64,000 bases of DNA from Achromobacter agilis (GCF_900496965.1 NZ_UFQB01000003.1:62001-126000), one strand, 5' to 3'. Positions 34,335 through 43,290 are shown, numbered from the stretch's first letter. Numbers and translations are program-made. The notes: generated from the letters alone by a model not told the origin.

Positions 34335-35240
34335 ATGCCGTTTACCGAAGAGTCGCCAGCCGTTCCGGTCGTGCATCCTCCGCACTGTGTCGCGGCCCTG
34401 CGCACGCCATTGCTGGCGGCGGCAAGGTTCCGGCACGTAGGGGACCACGCGGACGCGCATGTGCAGCCCATCCCTCAGGCCCATGCGTATTCGGTGATCT
34501 TCCAGATGCAGGATTTCGTGTCGCACAAACTCTGGCGGGACCGGAAGCTCATCCATGCCGGCGGCCACTCCATGGCTTCCATGGCGTTGACCGACCTGAC
34601 CAACGCCTACGCCTGCCAGCACCTGTCGGACTATGACAATGTGCGCCTCCAGATCCGCAATGACGTGCTCGGCGAATTGGGCAGCGAACTGTATGCAGGC
34701 AAGGTGCCTGCCCTGCGCCAGCAGCAGGGCGCCGAGGACGAAACCATGCGGCTGCTGGTCCAGGCGCTTCTGCCCAGCCTGATGCGCCGCGAGCCGGGCG
34801 ACGAAATGTTCATCGAGCATCTCACACTTGCCATGGTCGCGCATCTGCTGCGCCGCTACGGCCAGACCGGTATGCGGGGCGCCGACGGCAGGGCGGCCGG
34901 CAAATTCAGCGGGCTGAGCGGGCCGCAGCTGGCCAAGGCGGCGGAATACGTCGAGGCGCATCTGGCGCAGAACATCACGCTGGCCGATATCGCGAAGCAC
35001 TGCGGCATGTCCCGCGCAACCTTCGCCAGGGCGTTCAAGGCGGCGATGGGCATGACGCCCTTCGAATGGGTGCGCGAGCGCCGGCTGGAGCATGCAATGG
35101 GCCTGCTCAGGCGCTCGGACCTGAGCCTGGCGGATATTTCGGCCGAATGCGGCTTTTCCGACCAGAGCCATTTCGCGCGTATCTTCACCCGGAATGTCGG
35201 CCTGGCCCCGCGCGCCTGGCGGGCCGAGCAGCGCAAGTGA
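34335..35240 (+). CDS. AraC-family transcriptional regulator
   Basis: A 301-residue regulator starting at ATG 34335 after GGGGGA. The C-terminal 100 residues carry the two AraC helix-turn-helix motifs (LADIAKHCGMSRATFARAF, then LADISAECGFSDQSHFARIF). The N-terminal domain has no recognisable cupin and could bind an effector. The target and effector are unknown; there is no clear partner operon apart from the neighbouring lipoprotein gene. Confidence 0.93.
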   Translation: MPFTEESPAVPVVHPPHCVAALRTPLLAAARFRHVGDHADAHVQPIPQAHAYSVIFQMQDFVSHKLWRDRKLIHAGGHSMASMALTDLTNAYACQHLSDYDNVRLQIRNDVLGELGSELYAGKVPALRQQQGAEDETMRLLVQALLPSLMRREPGDEMFIEHLTLAMVAHLLRRYGQTGMRGADGRAAGKFSGLSGPQLAKAAEYVEAHLAQNITLADIAKHCGMSRATFARAFKAAMGMTPFEWVRERRLEHAMGLLRRSDLSLADISAECGFSDQSHFARIFTRNVGLAPRAWRAEQRK

Positions 35241-35583
35241 ACCGCTGAAGCGCGCGCCGGCATCCTGCCCGGCGCCACACGTGCATCGCCGGACGAATGT
35301 TGCACGTGGAATGGCGCCTCGTTGGCAAGAAATGCAGGATTTTGCGGGTATCGTGTCAATCTGTAATTGCGCGGCGGCCGCTGGCGGCGCTTCGCGCTTG
35401 CGGCCGATCGTGTCCGATGGCCCTGGGCGCAATGGCCGCCAGGCCGCGTTGGCGCCGCCGTTCGAACACCGGATCCGCTGCAAGATTTAGAAACGGTCTG
35501 AGCGCCTGCGCGGCCGATTCGTCCATACCCCGGACGTAGAATCCCGCTTTTCATCAGTGCCATCCGGCTGAAAGGACCGAATC
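35241..35583. other. 343-bp intergenic region with an inverted repeat
   Basis: No gene is visible. An inverted repeat of 8-bp arms, CACGTGCA (35278-35285) and TGCACGTG (35301-35308), with a 15-bp spacer, lies 38 bp after the AraC-gene stop. It could be a regulator site or a weak hairpin; there is no T-run. The last 60 bases before 35584 should hold the promoter and ribosome-binding site (AAAGGA) of the lipoprotein gene. Confidence 0.5.
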
Positions 35584-36399
35584 ATGAAAAAAACTATCCT
35601 CCTTGCGTCCGTATGCGCCGCGCTGCTTCAAGCTTGCGCTCCGGCTTCCTCCCCTCGCGAAGGATCGTCCTCCATGCCTACCAACGCCGCCACCTCGCCC
35701 GCCAGCCAACTGACGCTGCCCGCCTATTACTGGCGCCTGGCTTCCGCAACCGACGCCTCGGGCAAATCCGTCGCCGCGCTCCAACCCGGCATCGAACACC
35801 AGCTGCGACTGGCGTTCTCCAATGACGCCCTGAACATCCGCGGAGGCTGCAACGCGCAGTTCGGCGGCTATACCTATAAAGACGGCGTGCTGCACGTCGA
35901 CAACCTGGCCTCCACGATGAAGGCGTGCGAACAAAGCCTGATGCAGCTGGACGCCGAGATCGGCCAGCGCATCAAGGGCGACCTGCGCGCCACGTTCAGC
36001 GGCGATACCGCGGAACCCGCGCTCGAACTGGTGGCCAAGGACGGCAGCGTCCTGAAGTTCGTCGGCGAACCCACGCCCGAAACCCTCTACGGCAGCACTG
36101 GCCAGATCATGTTCCTGGAAGTGGCCGCGAAGAAGGTGGAATGCAGCCACCCCATGATTCCCGGTTACCAGTGCCTGATGGTGCGCGAGCGCCGCTACAA
36201 CGAGGCGGGCATTCAGCAGCCCACCAAGGACAAGTGGCATCCGCTGTACCAATCCATCGAGGGCTTCGAGCACCAGGACGGCGTGCGCACCGTGCTGCGC
36301 GTGAAGCAGTACGACTGGAAGAACCCGCCCGCCGACGCGCCGTCGAAGGTGTACGTGCTGGACATGGTGGTCGAGCAGGACGCTTCCGGGAAGAAGTAG
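35584..36399 (+). CDS. META and DUF4377 domain lipoprotein
   Basis: A 271-residue envelope protein. A signal sequence ends in a lipobox-like LLQAC (Cys18; Gln at -2 is unusual). A META domain spans about residues 45-145 (YYWRLASA, then GGCNAQFGGY and LASTMKAC, like HslJ). A DUF4377 domain follows, about 165-260 (KVECSHPMIPGYQCLMVRER, then WHPLYQSIEGFEH). Proteins with this pair are found in many beta-proteobacteria and are thought to act in envelope stress or chemical resistance, by analogy to HslJ. It appears to be monocistronic. Confidence 0.88.
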   Translation: MKKTILLASVCAALLQACAPASSPREGSSSMPTNAATSPASQLTLPAYYWRLASATDASGKSVAALQPGIEHQLRLAFSNDALNIRGGCNAQFGGYTYKDGVLHVDNLASTMKACEQSLMQLDAEIGQRIKGDLRATFSGDTAEPALELVAKDGSVLKFVGEPTPETLYGSTGQIMFLEVAAKKVECSHPMIPGYQCLMVRERRYNEAGIQQPTKDKWHPLYQSIEGFEHQDGVRTVLRVKQYDWKNPPADAPSKVYVLDMVVEQDASGKK

Positions 36400-36418
36400 G
36401 GACCTCGGAGCAGGCGCC

Positions 36419-37138
36419 TCAGGCGCCGGACCGGGCGGGCGGTTCCGCATCGCCGGCCCGGTAGAACGTGATCTGGAAACTGCCCGGCAGTTCGAACGCC
36501 ACATGGTGCCGCACCTGTGGTTCGATCAGGACCTGCTGCCCCGCCGCCAGCACCACCTCGGTGTGCGGGGGATCATCCAGCGTGTAGCGCAGCACGCCTG
36601 CATGCACCTTCAATAGCCCCCACGTCCCGTTCTTGGTCGTATGCGCCGAGCGCAGGGCGCCCGGCAGATTGTCGGGCGTGAACACCGGACTTTCCCGGTA
36701 GGGCTGCAAGCCTTCGGGCGGCGCATCCGGCAGGCGCGGCAGCGACTGCCGATGCTGCCATACGCTCCAGAGCTTGGCGGCGATGCGTTCGGCCATGGCG
36801 TCGGCCTGCGCCTGCAGGGCCGGCCTGCCCAGCCCGGCGGTGACGCCGTGGAACAGGGCGAGCCAACGCTGGAACAAGGGCCACGACAGATCCGGAATGC
36901 GCGCATGCGCCGGAATCGGCGCGCCCTTGAAGCGGCGCGTGCCCAATAGCAGCGACGACCAGAAGTCGCAAAGCATCTCCAGGTGATGGTCCCAGTCCGC
37001 CACGCGGGCGTTGAAGATCGGCCCCAGTGTTTCGTCCTGGCGCACCTGCGCGTAGAAGCGGTGCACCAGTTGTCGGATGTCGTCCTCGGCGATCGCAGGG
37101 GAGTCCGGGGAGGGCGGGGAAGAGGAGGGCTGGGGCAT
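36419..37138 (-). CDS. group III truncated haemoglobin fused to DUF1971
   Basis: A fusion of 239 residues. Residues about 15-140 form a group III truncated haemoglobin (LVHRFYAQVRQDETLGPIF, FWSSLLLGTRRFKGAPIPAH with the probable proximal histidine). Residues about 155-235 form a DUF1971 (YeaR/TehB-like) cupin domain (ESPVFTPDNLPG, THTTKNGTWG-like segment, LIEPQVRHHVAFELP). YeaR-type domains are induced by nitrate and NO in enteric bacteria. The start is the ATG at 37138. It lies downstream of a Crp/Fnr gene on the same strand with an FNR-geometry palindrome in the gap. A role in nitric-oxide or nitrite defence is a reasonable inference. Confidence 0.9.
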   Translation of the reverse strand: MPQPSSSPPSPDSPAIAEDDIRQLVHRFYAQVRQDETLGPIFNARVADWDHHLEMLCDFWSSLLLGTRRFKGAPIPAHARIPDLSWPLFQRWLALFHGVTAGLGRPALQAQADAMAERIAAKLWSVWQHRQSLPRLPDAPPEGLQPYRESPVFTPDNLPGALRSAHTTKNGTWGLLKVHAGVLRYTLDDPPHTEVVLAAGQQVLIEPQVRHHVAFELPGSFQITFYRAGDAEPPARSGA

Positions 37139-37193
37139 GGCGGAACACGGAGATGATCTGCATGTATTGTCCGCCCCGGCCATCGTTGCGCCG

Positions 37194-37207
37194 ATGACAA
37201 AAGTCAT
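37194..37207. promoter_or_regulatory. FNR/DNR-geometry palindrome upstream of the haemoglobin fusion gene
   Basis: ATGAC-AAAA-GTCAT is a perfect 5-4-5 palindrome, the geometry of the FNR box TTGAT-N4-ATCAA, with three of five bases matching in each arm (core TGA). Its centre is about 62 bases upstream of the haemoglobin start codon, compatible with activation from about -41.5. The Crp/Fnr protein next door has an FNR-type recognition helix (E-T-L-S-R). Confidence 0.55.
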
Positions 37208-37248
37208 GGGAGCCCGCCCGCGGCGGACGCGCTCCGGGTGCGTGGAAT

Positions 37249-37968
37249 TCAGAACGGCCGCTTCGCCGTCGTCGCCAGCCGCGCCAGATACGCCGGGTCC
37301 TGCACGGCCCATTGGCGGCGTTTGCCGCTGACATAACCCTGGGTCTGCCAATCATTGAGCAGGCGGCTCAGCGTTTCCGCGCGGATGCCCAGGTGCGCGG
37401 CGAGCTGGCGCTGGCTCAGCGGCAGCGTCACCGTGCTGCCCTGGCGCTCGCGCAGCCCCATCAGGTAATTGGCCAGCCGTTCCGGCGCGGAGCTGGACGT
37501 CATCCAGTCCACCTTGTTCACCTGGTCGTACAGGTTCTTGCTGAGCGCGGCCAGCAGCTTGAGCGCGAGGTCGGGCCAGCGCCGGCATGCATCGTGCAGC
37601 TGATGGCGGCACAAGCGCCAGGCCAGTAACGCGCTGCGGGCGCGCGCCTGCATGGGGTAGCGGCCGTGGGGCATGAACATGGCCGCTTCGGCGATCAGTT
37701 GGCCGGGTTCGAAAACGCGGAACACGCGTTCATCGCCGTTGTAGCCGTAGCGCACGACTTCGGCCTGTCCGCTTTCGACCAGCAGATAGTGGAAAGCCTC
37801 GTCGCCTTCTCCGAACAGGACTTGCCCCGGTTCGGCGCGCAGGGGGCTGGCGCCGCGCAGCAGGCCGGCAACCACTTCCGGAAGCAGTCCCGGCGGCAGG
37901 TCCTGCAGCAGCGGGTGCCTGGCCAGCAGGGCTGCCGGGGCCGGCCCGGGCAGATTGATATTTGTCAT
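37249..37968 (-). CDS. Crp/Fnr-family transcriptional regulator (DNR-like)
   Basis: This 239-residue regulator has a cyclic-nucleotide-binding-like N-terminal domain (FHYLLVESGQAEVVRYG, then GQLIAEAAMFMPHGRYP) and a C-terminal helix-turn-helix (RQLAAHLGIRAETLSRLLNDW). The recognition helix keeps Glu-x-x-Ser-Arg, as in FNR. There is no N-terminal cysteine cluster, so it is not an oxygen-sensing Fe-S protein. DNR-like members respond to nitric oxide by a haem, but haem binding is not shown here. The likely target is the haemoglobin gene directly downstream, and perhaps the divergent ABC operon. Confidence 0.92.
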   Translation of the reverse strand: MTNINLPGPAPAALLARHPLLQDLPPGLLPEVVAGLLRGASPLRAEPGQVLFGEGDEAFHYLLVESGQAEVVRYGYNGDERVFRVFEPGQLIAEAAMFMPHGRYPMQARARSALLAWRLCRHQLHDACRRWPDLALKLLAALSKNLYDQVNKVDWMTSSSAPERLANYLMGLRERQGSTVTLPLSQRQLAAHLGIRAETLSRLLNDWQTQGYVSGKRRQWAVQDPAYLARLATTAKRPF

Positions 37969-38004
37969 TCTGGGTCTTTCAACGTGAATGGGAGAATCTT
38001 AAAC

Positions 38005-38023
38005 GATAACAATTCTTATTTGA
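38005..38023. promoter_or_regulatory. Fur-box-like sequence upstream of the ABC/TonB unit
   Basis: GATAACAATTCTTATTTGA matches 11 of 19 positions of the Fur consensus GATAATGATAATCATTATC by my count, including the GATAA start, and has near-palindromic ATAA/TTAT arms. It lies just 7-25 bases upstream of the ABC binding-protein start and in the gap to the divergent Crp/Fnr gene. Position suits repression by iron-loaded Fur, but the match is only moderate. Confidence 0.4.
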
Positions 38024-38029
38024 AATTCA

Positions 38030-39031
38030 ATGAATGATTCAGCTATGCGCCGCCGCTTCTGCGCGGCCGCACTTGGGATGGCCCTGGCGCCCGCCCTGCC
38101 GATCGCGCGCGCGGCGCCGCGCCGCCATGCCGTGTTGACGCTGGCCGGCCCGGGAGCCGTGGTCAGCTACCCCTTGATGCACATGGCCGCCACCGGCGCC
38201 TTGGCGGAACACGCCGACCGGCTGCGCTTCCGCTTGTGGCAGACCCCCGATCAGCTGCGCACGCTGCTGGTCAACGGAGAGCTCGACTTCAGCGCCGCGC
38301 CCTGCACGCTTCCGGCCTTGCTGTACAACCGCGGCATGCCGGTGCGCCTGCTGAACATTTCGGTCTGGGGCATTCTGTGGCTGGTCAGCCGCGATCCGGC
38401 CGTGAGGACCTTCGAGAACCTGGCCGGCCGCGAACTGGTGGTGCCGTTCCAGCGCGACCTGCCGGCGGTGCTGCTGGATACCTTGCTGGAAGCGCAGGCC
38501 GCGCGCGGCCTGGGGCCGGTGACGCTGCGCCGCACCCGCGACGGCCAGGACGCGATCGCGTTGATGCTCAACGGCCAGGCCGCGCAGGCGCTGCTGGTCG
38601 AGCCCATGGCGTCGCTGCTGCTGTGGCGCGCCGGGCAGACCGTGGGCGCGCCCGCGCTTCATCGCGGCCAGAGCCTGGAGCAGGCCTGGCGCGGCGCCTT
38701 TCCCGCGCAGCCCTCGTTGCCGCAGGCCGGCGTGATGGCTGCCGCCCGCGTGGCGGACGACGCCGAACTCTGCAGCGCCGTGAACCAGGCGTATGCCGCT
38801 TCCGCGCGCTGGTGCGTCGAGCATCCGGCCGAGTGCGCGGCGTTGGTGCGCGATCACCTGCCGCATCTGCCCCTGCCCGCCATCGAGACCGCGATACGCG
38901 GCACACGCCTGGAGAGCCGCAGCGCCGAGGCCGCGCGCCCCGAGCTGGAGGCGCTGTACCGCCTGCTGGCCGACCGTTATCCGCAGGCCATCGGCGGCAG
39001 CCTGCCGCCCGCCGGGTTCTACGCGCCATGA
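38030..39031 (+). CDS. ABC transporter substrate-binding protein (NitT/TauT-like), Tat-like signal
   Basis: A 333-residue periplasmic binding protein. The N-terminus MRRRFCAAALGMAL fits a twin-arginine signal (R-R-x-F), which is rarer for this family than a Sec signal. The mature part has the SsuA/ThiY-like layout (MHMAATGAL, NGELDFSAAPCTLPALL, FENLAGRELVVP, and ALLVEPMASLLL). Its stop overlaps the permease start by 4 bp. Ligand unknown. The unit also includes a TonB receptor, so the ligand may be a metal complex or another molecule too large for porins; that is inference. Confidence 0.9.
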   Translation: MNDSAMRRRFCAAALGMALAPALPIARAAPRRHAVLTLAGPGAVVSYPLMHMAATGALAEHADRLRFRLWQTPDQLRTLLVNGELDFSAAPCTLPALLYNRGMPVRLLNISVWGILWLVSRDPAVRTFENLAGRELVVPFQRDLPAVLLDTLLEAQAARGLGPVTLRRTRDGQDAIALMLNGQAAQALLVEPMASLLLWRAGQTVGAPALHRGQSLEQAWRGAFPAQPSLPQAGVMAAARVADDAELCSAVNQAYAASARWCVEHPAECAALVRDHLPHLPLPAIETAIRGTRLESRSAEAARPELEALYRLLADRYPQAIGGSLPPAGFYAP

Positions 39032-39828
39032 GCGGATCGCGGCTGGGGCAGGGCCCCCTTCTTACCGCGCCGGCGCGCACCTCGCGCGCCTGGAGCGCCG
39101 CGGGCGTGCTGCTGATTCTGCTGGCCTGGCACGTGGCCGCGCGGCAGCTCGGTCCGTTGTTGATGGCCACGCCCTGGGACGCATTGCGCGCCATCGGCCC
39201 GCTGGTCCGCAGCCCACAGTTCTTCGCCAACGCGGGTGTCAGCCTGACGCGCATCGGGGCGGGTGTGCTGGCGGGCGCGTCCATCGGATTCGCGCTGGGC
39301 GTGCTGGCCGGGCACAGCGCCCGGCTGCGCGGATTGATCGAGCCGTTGCGTTGGCTGTTGATGGCCATGCCGCCTGTGGTCGTCGTGGTGCTGGCCATGC
39401 TGTGGTTCGGCCTGGGTTCGCCCATGGTGATCTTCATCACCACCCTGATGATGGCGCCCGGCATGTACGTCAATACCGTCAAAGGCATGCTGCACGTGGA
39501 CCGCAGGTTGATCGAGATGAGCCACGTCTACCGCTACGGCCCCTGGCTGCGCTTGCGCCACCTGTACCTGCCCGCGCTCAGCGCGCCGTTGCTGGCCGCA
39601 TTGCTGATTGCCGCCTGCGGGGGCGTGCGGCTGGTGGTCATGGCCGAGGTGCTGGGCGCCGAGAATGGCGTGGGCTATGCCCTGGCCAATGCCCGCAGCA
39701 CCTTCGACACCGCCGAGCTCTTCGCCTGGGTCTTGCTGATCCTGGGCCTGGTGGCCCTGCTGGAATTCGTGTTCTTGCAGCCGCTGCAACGCCGGCTGGG
39801 GCGCTGGATGGAGCCCAGCCATGCTTGA
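39028..39828 (+). CDS. ABC transporter permease (SsuC-like)
   Basis: A 266-residue permease with about six membrane segments and the EAA loop near LIEMSHVYRYGPWLRLRHL. The ATG at 39028 overlaps the binding-protein stop (ATGA), and its own stop overlaps the ATPase start by 8 bp. A long in-frame extension upstream is an antisense-like artefact of the binding-protein gene. Confidence 0.94.
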   Translation: MSGSRLGQGPLLTAPARTSRAWSAAGVLLILLAWHVAARQLGPLLMATPWDALRAIGPLVRSPQFFANAGVSLTRIGAGVLAGASIGFALGVLAGHSARLRGLIEPLRWLLMAMPPVVVVVLAMLWFGLGSPMVIFITTLMMAPGMYVNTVKGMLHVDRRLIEMSHVYRYGPWLRLRHLYLPALSAPLLAALLIAACGGVRLVVMAEVLGAENGVGYALANARSTFDTAELFAWVLLILGLVALLEFVFLQPLQRRLGRWMEPSHA

Positions 39829-40510
39829 GATGCAATCCCTCTCCTTGCGCTATGGCGCCCGGACCGTGCTGCAGGACGTGGACCTGCGCTTGCGGCCCGG
39901 CGAGCGGCTGGGCCTGATCGGCCCCAGCGGCGCGGGCAAGAGCAGTCTGCTGCGCCTGGCCGCCGGCCTCGCGCGGCCAAACGGCGGCGTGCTGCGCAAC
40001 GCGTTCCGGCTTCCCGTGCTGATGTTCCAGGAGCCCCGGCTGCTGCCGTGGCGCCACGCGCTCGACAACGTCGCCCTGCCATTGCGCGGAGCGGGGCATT
40101 CCGCCGGCAAGGCGCGAGCGCTGGCCGGGCAGTGGCTGGCCCGGGTCGGCCTGGACGGCGCCATGCAGTCCTGGCCTGGCGAGTTGTCCGGCGGCATGGC
40201 GCAGCGCGTGGCCCTGGCCCGCGCCCTGGCCATGGCTCCCGATCTGCTGATGCTGGACGAGCCCTTTAGCGCGCTGGATCCCGCGTTGCGCCGCCAGCTC
40301 GCCGCGTGCTGCGGGGAGGAACTGGCCGCGAGCGGCGCGGCCCTGCTGTGCATCAGCCACGACCCGGAAGAGCTGCTGGGGCTGGTCGACCGCTGCGTCA
40401 TGGTCGACCGTGGCCGCGTCATGCCAATCGCGCTGGACGGGCCGGGCGGCGGCAGGGGCGGCGCGCAACGCCTGCGCGAGCTGCTTCTGGCGGCCGGCGG
40501 GCCGGCCTGA
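39821..40510 (+). CDS. ABC transporter ATP-binding protein (SsuB-like)
   Basis: This 229-residue ATPase has Walker A GPSGAGKSS, Q-loop MFQEPRLLPW, signature LSGGMAQR, Walker B LLMLDEPFSALD and switch histidine CISHDPEELL. It completes an SsuABC-type importer, all three genes overlapping. The CopD-like gene follows after 42 bp. Confidence 0.95.
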   Translation: MLEMQSLSLRYGARTVLQDVDLRLRPGERLGLIGPSGAGKSSLLRLAAGLARPNGGVLRNAFRLPVLMFQEPRLLPWRHALDNVALPLRGAGHSAGKARALAGQWLARVGLDGAMQSWPGELSGGMAQRVALARALAMAPDLLMLDEPFSALDPALRRQLAACCGEELAASGAALLCISHDPEELLGLVDRCVMVDRGRVMPIALDGPGGGRGGAQRLRELLLAAGGPA

Positions 40511-40552
40511 GGCGCGTCCCGATTTCCTGTTTCCCAATACCAGAGCATCGTC

Positions 40553-40996
40553 ATGAACACATATCCGTTTTTGCTCGTCCTGCATCTGTTCGCCGCCTTT
40601 GTCTTCGTCGGCACCGTTACGTTCGAAGTGCTGTTCCTGGAGCCTGTGCAGAAGCGCCTGCCCGCGGACGTGCGCAAGGCGCTGGGCGGCCAGCTCGGTC
40701 CGCGGGTGCGCGCCGTGGTGCCTTGGGCCGTCCTGGTTCTCTACCTGGCCGGCCTCGGCATGGCCTGGCAGTACCGGAGCGCGCTCGCCAGCCCGGGCAG
40801 TTCGTCCTTCGGCCTGCTGCTGTCGATCAAGATCGCACTTGCCTCCAGCGTGCTCGTCCACGTGGTCGTCGCCATGACGCTGGCGCGGCGCCAGCGCCTG
40901 CACAGCGCGCTGCGCAGAAGGGTGCACATCAGCGTGTTCTGTCACATGGTCGGCATCGTGCTGCTGGCCAAGACCATGTTCCATCTGTCCTGGTAG
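40553..40996 (+). CDS. CopD-like small membrane protein, copy 1
   Basis: A 147-residue protein with four membrane segments. Conserved histidines in the first segment (VLHLFAAFVFVG) and in the last (RVHISVFCHMVG) are spaced like haem ligands of CopD/cytochrome b561-like proteins; haem binding is inference. A paralogue of the same length, about three-quarters identical, lies at 43291-43734 on the other side of the TonB receptor. The strongly conserved HISVFCHMV suggests a shared function, possibly redox handling of the imported metal or cofactor. Confidence 0.8.
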   Translation: MNTYPFLLVLHLFAAFVFVGTVTFEVLFLEPVQKRLPADVRKALGGQLGPRVRAVVPWAVLVLYLAGLGMAWQYRSALASPGSSSFGLLLSIKIALASSVLVHVVVAMTLARRQRLHSALRRRVHISVFCHMVGIVLLAKTMFHLSW

Positions 40997-41067
40997 GCCG
41001 GCCCGCGCGTTCCAACGCGCTCCGGCTCCTGTCCAGCCCATTACTCGCTCTACGTGGAAGCATTCCC

Positions 41068-43197
41068 ATGACGTCCCTCGTCCTGCGCCAACTGGCGTCC
41101 AGCCTCGCTTTCGGCGCCCTTGGCCTGCCTTCGGCCTACGCCCAGCAAACCGCGCAAGCCCCGGCCCGGCAGGCCGTGCCGTCGCTGGCCCCGGTGGTGG
41201 TATCCGGCGAATCCCTGACGCGCGTCCTGGACCCCGGTCCGCAACAGGCCGAGGCCGAACTGCGGACCGTGCCGGGCGGCACCAACCTGACCCAGCCCCA
41301 GCAGGAAGTGCGCCTGATCACGCTGCGCGACGCGCTGGATTACCAGCCCGGCATCATCGTCCAGGAGTTCTTCGGTGGCCTGGACCAGCCGCGCCTGAAC
41401 ATCCGCGGCTCGGGCATCCAGAGCAACCCCTTGAGCCGCGGCATCCTGCTCATGCAGGACGGCCTGCCGCTCAATGACGCCGATGGATCCTTCATCATCA
41501 GCCTGCTGGAACCGCGCAACGCCGGCCTGATCACCGCGCGCCGCGGCGCCAATGCGCTGTCGCCCGGCGCCAGCACGCTGGGCGGCGAGGTCGACTTCCA
41601 ATCTCTTACCGGCGTCCAGAACGACGTCATCCGCCTGGGCGGAGGCAGCTTTGGCTCGCGCAGCCTCACGCTGTCGAAGGGCTTCGAAGACGAGCGCCTG
41701 GACGGCCGCTTCAGCTTCGGCTACGACAAGTCGGACGGCTACCGCCACCATTCCGCGTCCGAGCGGTCCAGCTTCCAGGGCAACCTGGGCTTTCGCCGCG
41801 GCACTTTCGAGAACCGTACCTATCTGTCCTACACGGACCTCAAGTTCGACATTCCCCAGCCCATCCCCAAGGCGCGCATGTACGAGGACCCGCGCAGCGT
41901 GCTGGGCGACGGGACCACGCCCCAGGACCTGGCCAACAACGTCTACCAGCGCGATCCGCACCGCGACACCAGCCAGTTCCGCATCGCCAACCGCAGCTAC
42001 TGGGGCACGGATGCCTTGAATCAGACTGCCGGCATCTACTGGCAGCGCACCAATGACGACTTCATCAATCCCCAGGTGGCCAACGTCACGGACGGCGATA
42101 CCTATGGCCTGGCATGGCAATTAGCGGGCAAGGCCGGCAGCGTGGACTACCGCGTGGCCCTGGACTGGCAGCGCAGCGACATGGACCGGGACCTCTATGC
42201 GATCCGGCCCGCTGACGGCAGCCGCCTGCAGCGCTTCGGCGCCTACGACCTCAAGGCCGAGAACCGCAGCGCGCTGGTCGGCGCGAACTGGCACGTCACC
42301 GAGCAGTTCAGTCTCGTCGGCGACCTGAAATACACCCAGGCCGTGCGCGACGCGCGCGAGCGCAACACCGGCAAGACGCTGGACCAGGATTGGGACTACG
42401 CCACGCCGCGCGGAGGCATCATCTGGCAGCCGGCCGCCACACAGCGCTGGTACGCCAACATCAGCCGCAGCAACGAGGCGCCCACTTTCTGGGAAATCGT
42501 CAATGGCGAAGTCCCCGCGCCCATGAACCCCGCCAGCGCCGTCACGTCCATGAGCAAGCTCGACCTGCAGCGCGCGCTCACCTATGAGATCGGCGGAGAC
42601 GGCACGTTCAATGTGGCGGGCCGGGACCTGAACTGGACCGTGTCGCTGTACCGCAGCAATGTCGAAGACGAACTCATGTCCGTCACCAACGCCAACGGCA
42701 CGCCCGCCGGCACGTACAACTACGCCGGCCGCACCCGCCACCAGGGCATCGAAGCCGGCATCAACGGCAGCCTGCCGTCGCCCGGTGCAGGCCTGTTCGA
42801 CTACCGCATCGCCTACACCTTCAGCGACTTCCGCTTCCGCAACGGCGAATACCAGGGCAACCGCATCGCCGGCGTGCCGCGCCATCTGCTCAGCGCCGAA
42901 GTCATGTACCGCGTGGGCGGCTGGCGCTTCGGCCCGAACCTGCGCTGGCTGATGAGCGATACCGAGACCAACCATGCGAACGCGCCCGGCACGCAGCAGA
43001 ACGCCTATGCGTTGCTGGGTTTCAAGGTAGCGTACGAACATGACGCGCATTGGAGCGGATACGTGCAGGCGGACAACCTGACCGACAAGACCTATGCCAG
43101 CAGCTACGCCATCCGCAACACCGCCACGCCCGCCATGCCGATCTTCCTGCCCGGCAACGGACGCTCGTTCAGCGCGGGGGTCGCCTACCGGTTCTAG
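41068..43197 (+). CDS. TonB-dependent outer-membrane receptor
   Basis: A 709-residue receptor. After a signal peptide ending at AYAQ (about residue 26) comes a TonB-box-like LAPVVVSGE, then the plug domain (LRDALDYQPGIIVQEFF, RLNIRGSGIQ, ILLMQDGLPLND), then a 22-strand type barrel with the C-terminal FSAGVAYRF ending in Phe, as expected for outer-membrane insertion. There is no N-terminal signalling domain. The start ATG at 41068 follows GGAAG. It imports a metal chelate or similarly large substrate by TonB energy. The ligand is not evident, but the Fur-like site upstream of the unit suggests iron or another metal. Confidence 0.94.
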   Translation: MTSLVLRQLASSLAFGALGLPSAYAQQTAQAPARQAVPSLAPVVVSGESLTRVLDPGPQQAEAELRTVPGGTNLTQPQQEVRLITLRDALDYQPGIIVQEFFGGLDQPRLNIRGSGIQSNPLSRGILLMQDGLPLNDADGSFIISLLEPRNAGLITARRGANALSPGASTLGGEVDFQSLTGVQNDVIRLGGGSFGSRSLTLSKGFEDERLDGRFSFGYDKSDGYRHHSASERSSFQGNLGFRRGTFENRTYLSYTDLKFDIPQPIPKARMYEDPRSVLGDGTTPQDLANNVYQRDPHRDTSQFRIANRSYWGTDALNQTAGIYWQRTNDDFINPQVANVTDGDTYGLAWQLAGKAGSVDYRVALDWQRSDMDRDLYAIRPADGSRLQRFGAYDLKAENRSALVGANWHVTEQFSLVGDLKYTQAVRDARERNTGKTLDQDWDYATPRGGIIWQPAATQRWYANISRSNEAPTFWEIVNGEVPAPMNPASAVTSMSKLDLQRALTYEIGGDGTFNVAGRDLNWTVSLYRSNVEDELMSVTNANGTPAGTYNYAGRTRHQGIEAGINGSLPSPGAGLFDYRIAYTFSDFRFRNGEYQGNRIAGVPRHLLSAEVMYRVGGWRFGPNLRWLMSDTETNHANAPGTQQNAYALLGFKVAYEHDAHWSGYVQADNLTDKTYASSYAIRNTATPAMPIFLPGNGRSFSAGVAYRF

Positions 43198-43290
43198 GCG
43201 ACGGGCCGCCGGGGCCGGCTTGACGAATATCATCCCGGGGGCGCGCGCCGGGATGAGACAATCACGGGCAATAGAGGGAGCCTTCCTGCC

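Noticed and set aside
36413..36427. GGCGCC-TCA-GGCGCC hairpin between convergent genes
   Set aside because: It overlaps the stop codon of the haemoglobin gene and has no T-run, so it is not supported as a terminator.
40306..41067. N-terminal extension of the TonB-receptor frame
   Set aside because: The extended frame overlaps the ATPase and the CopD-like gene and has no signal peptide. The receptor has a good signal peptide and a ribosome-binding site at 41068.
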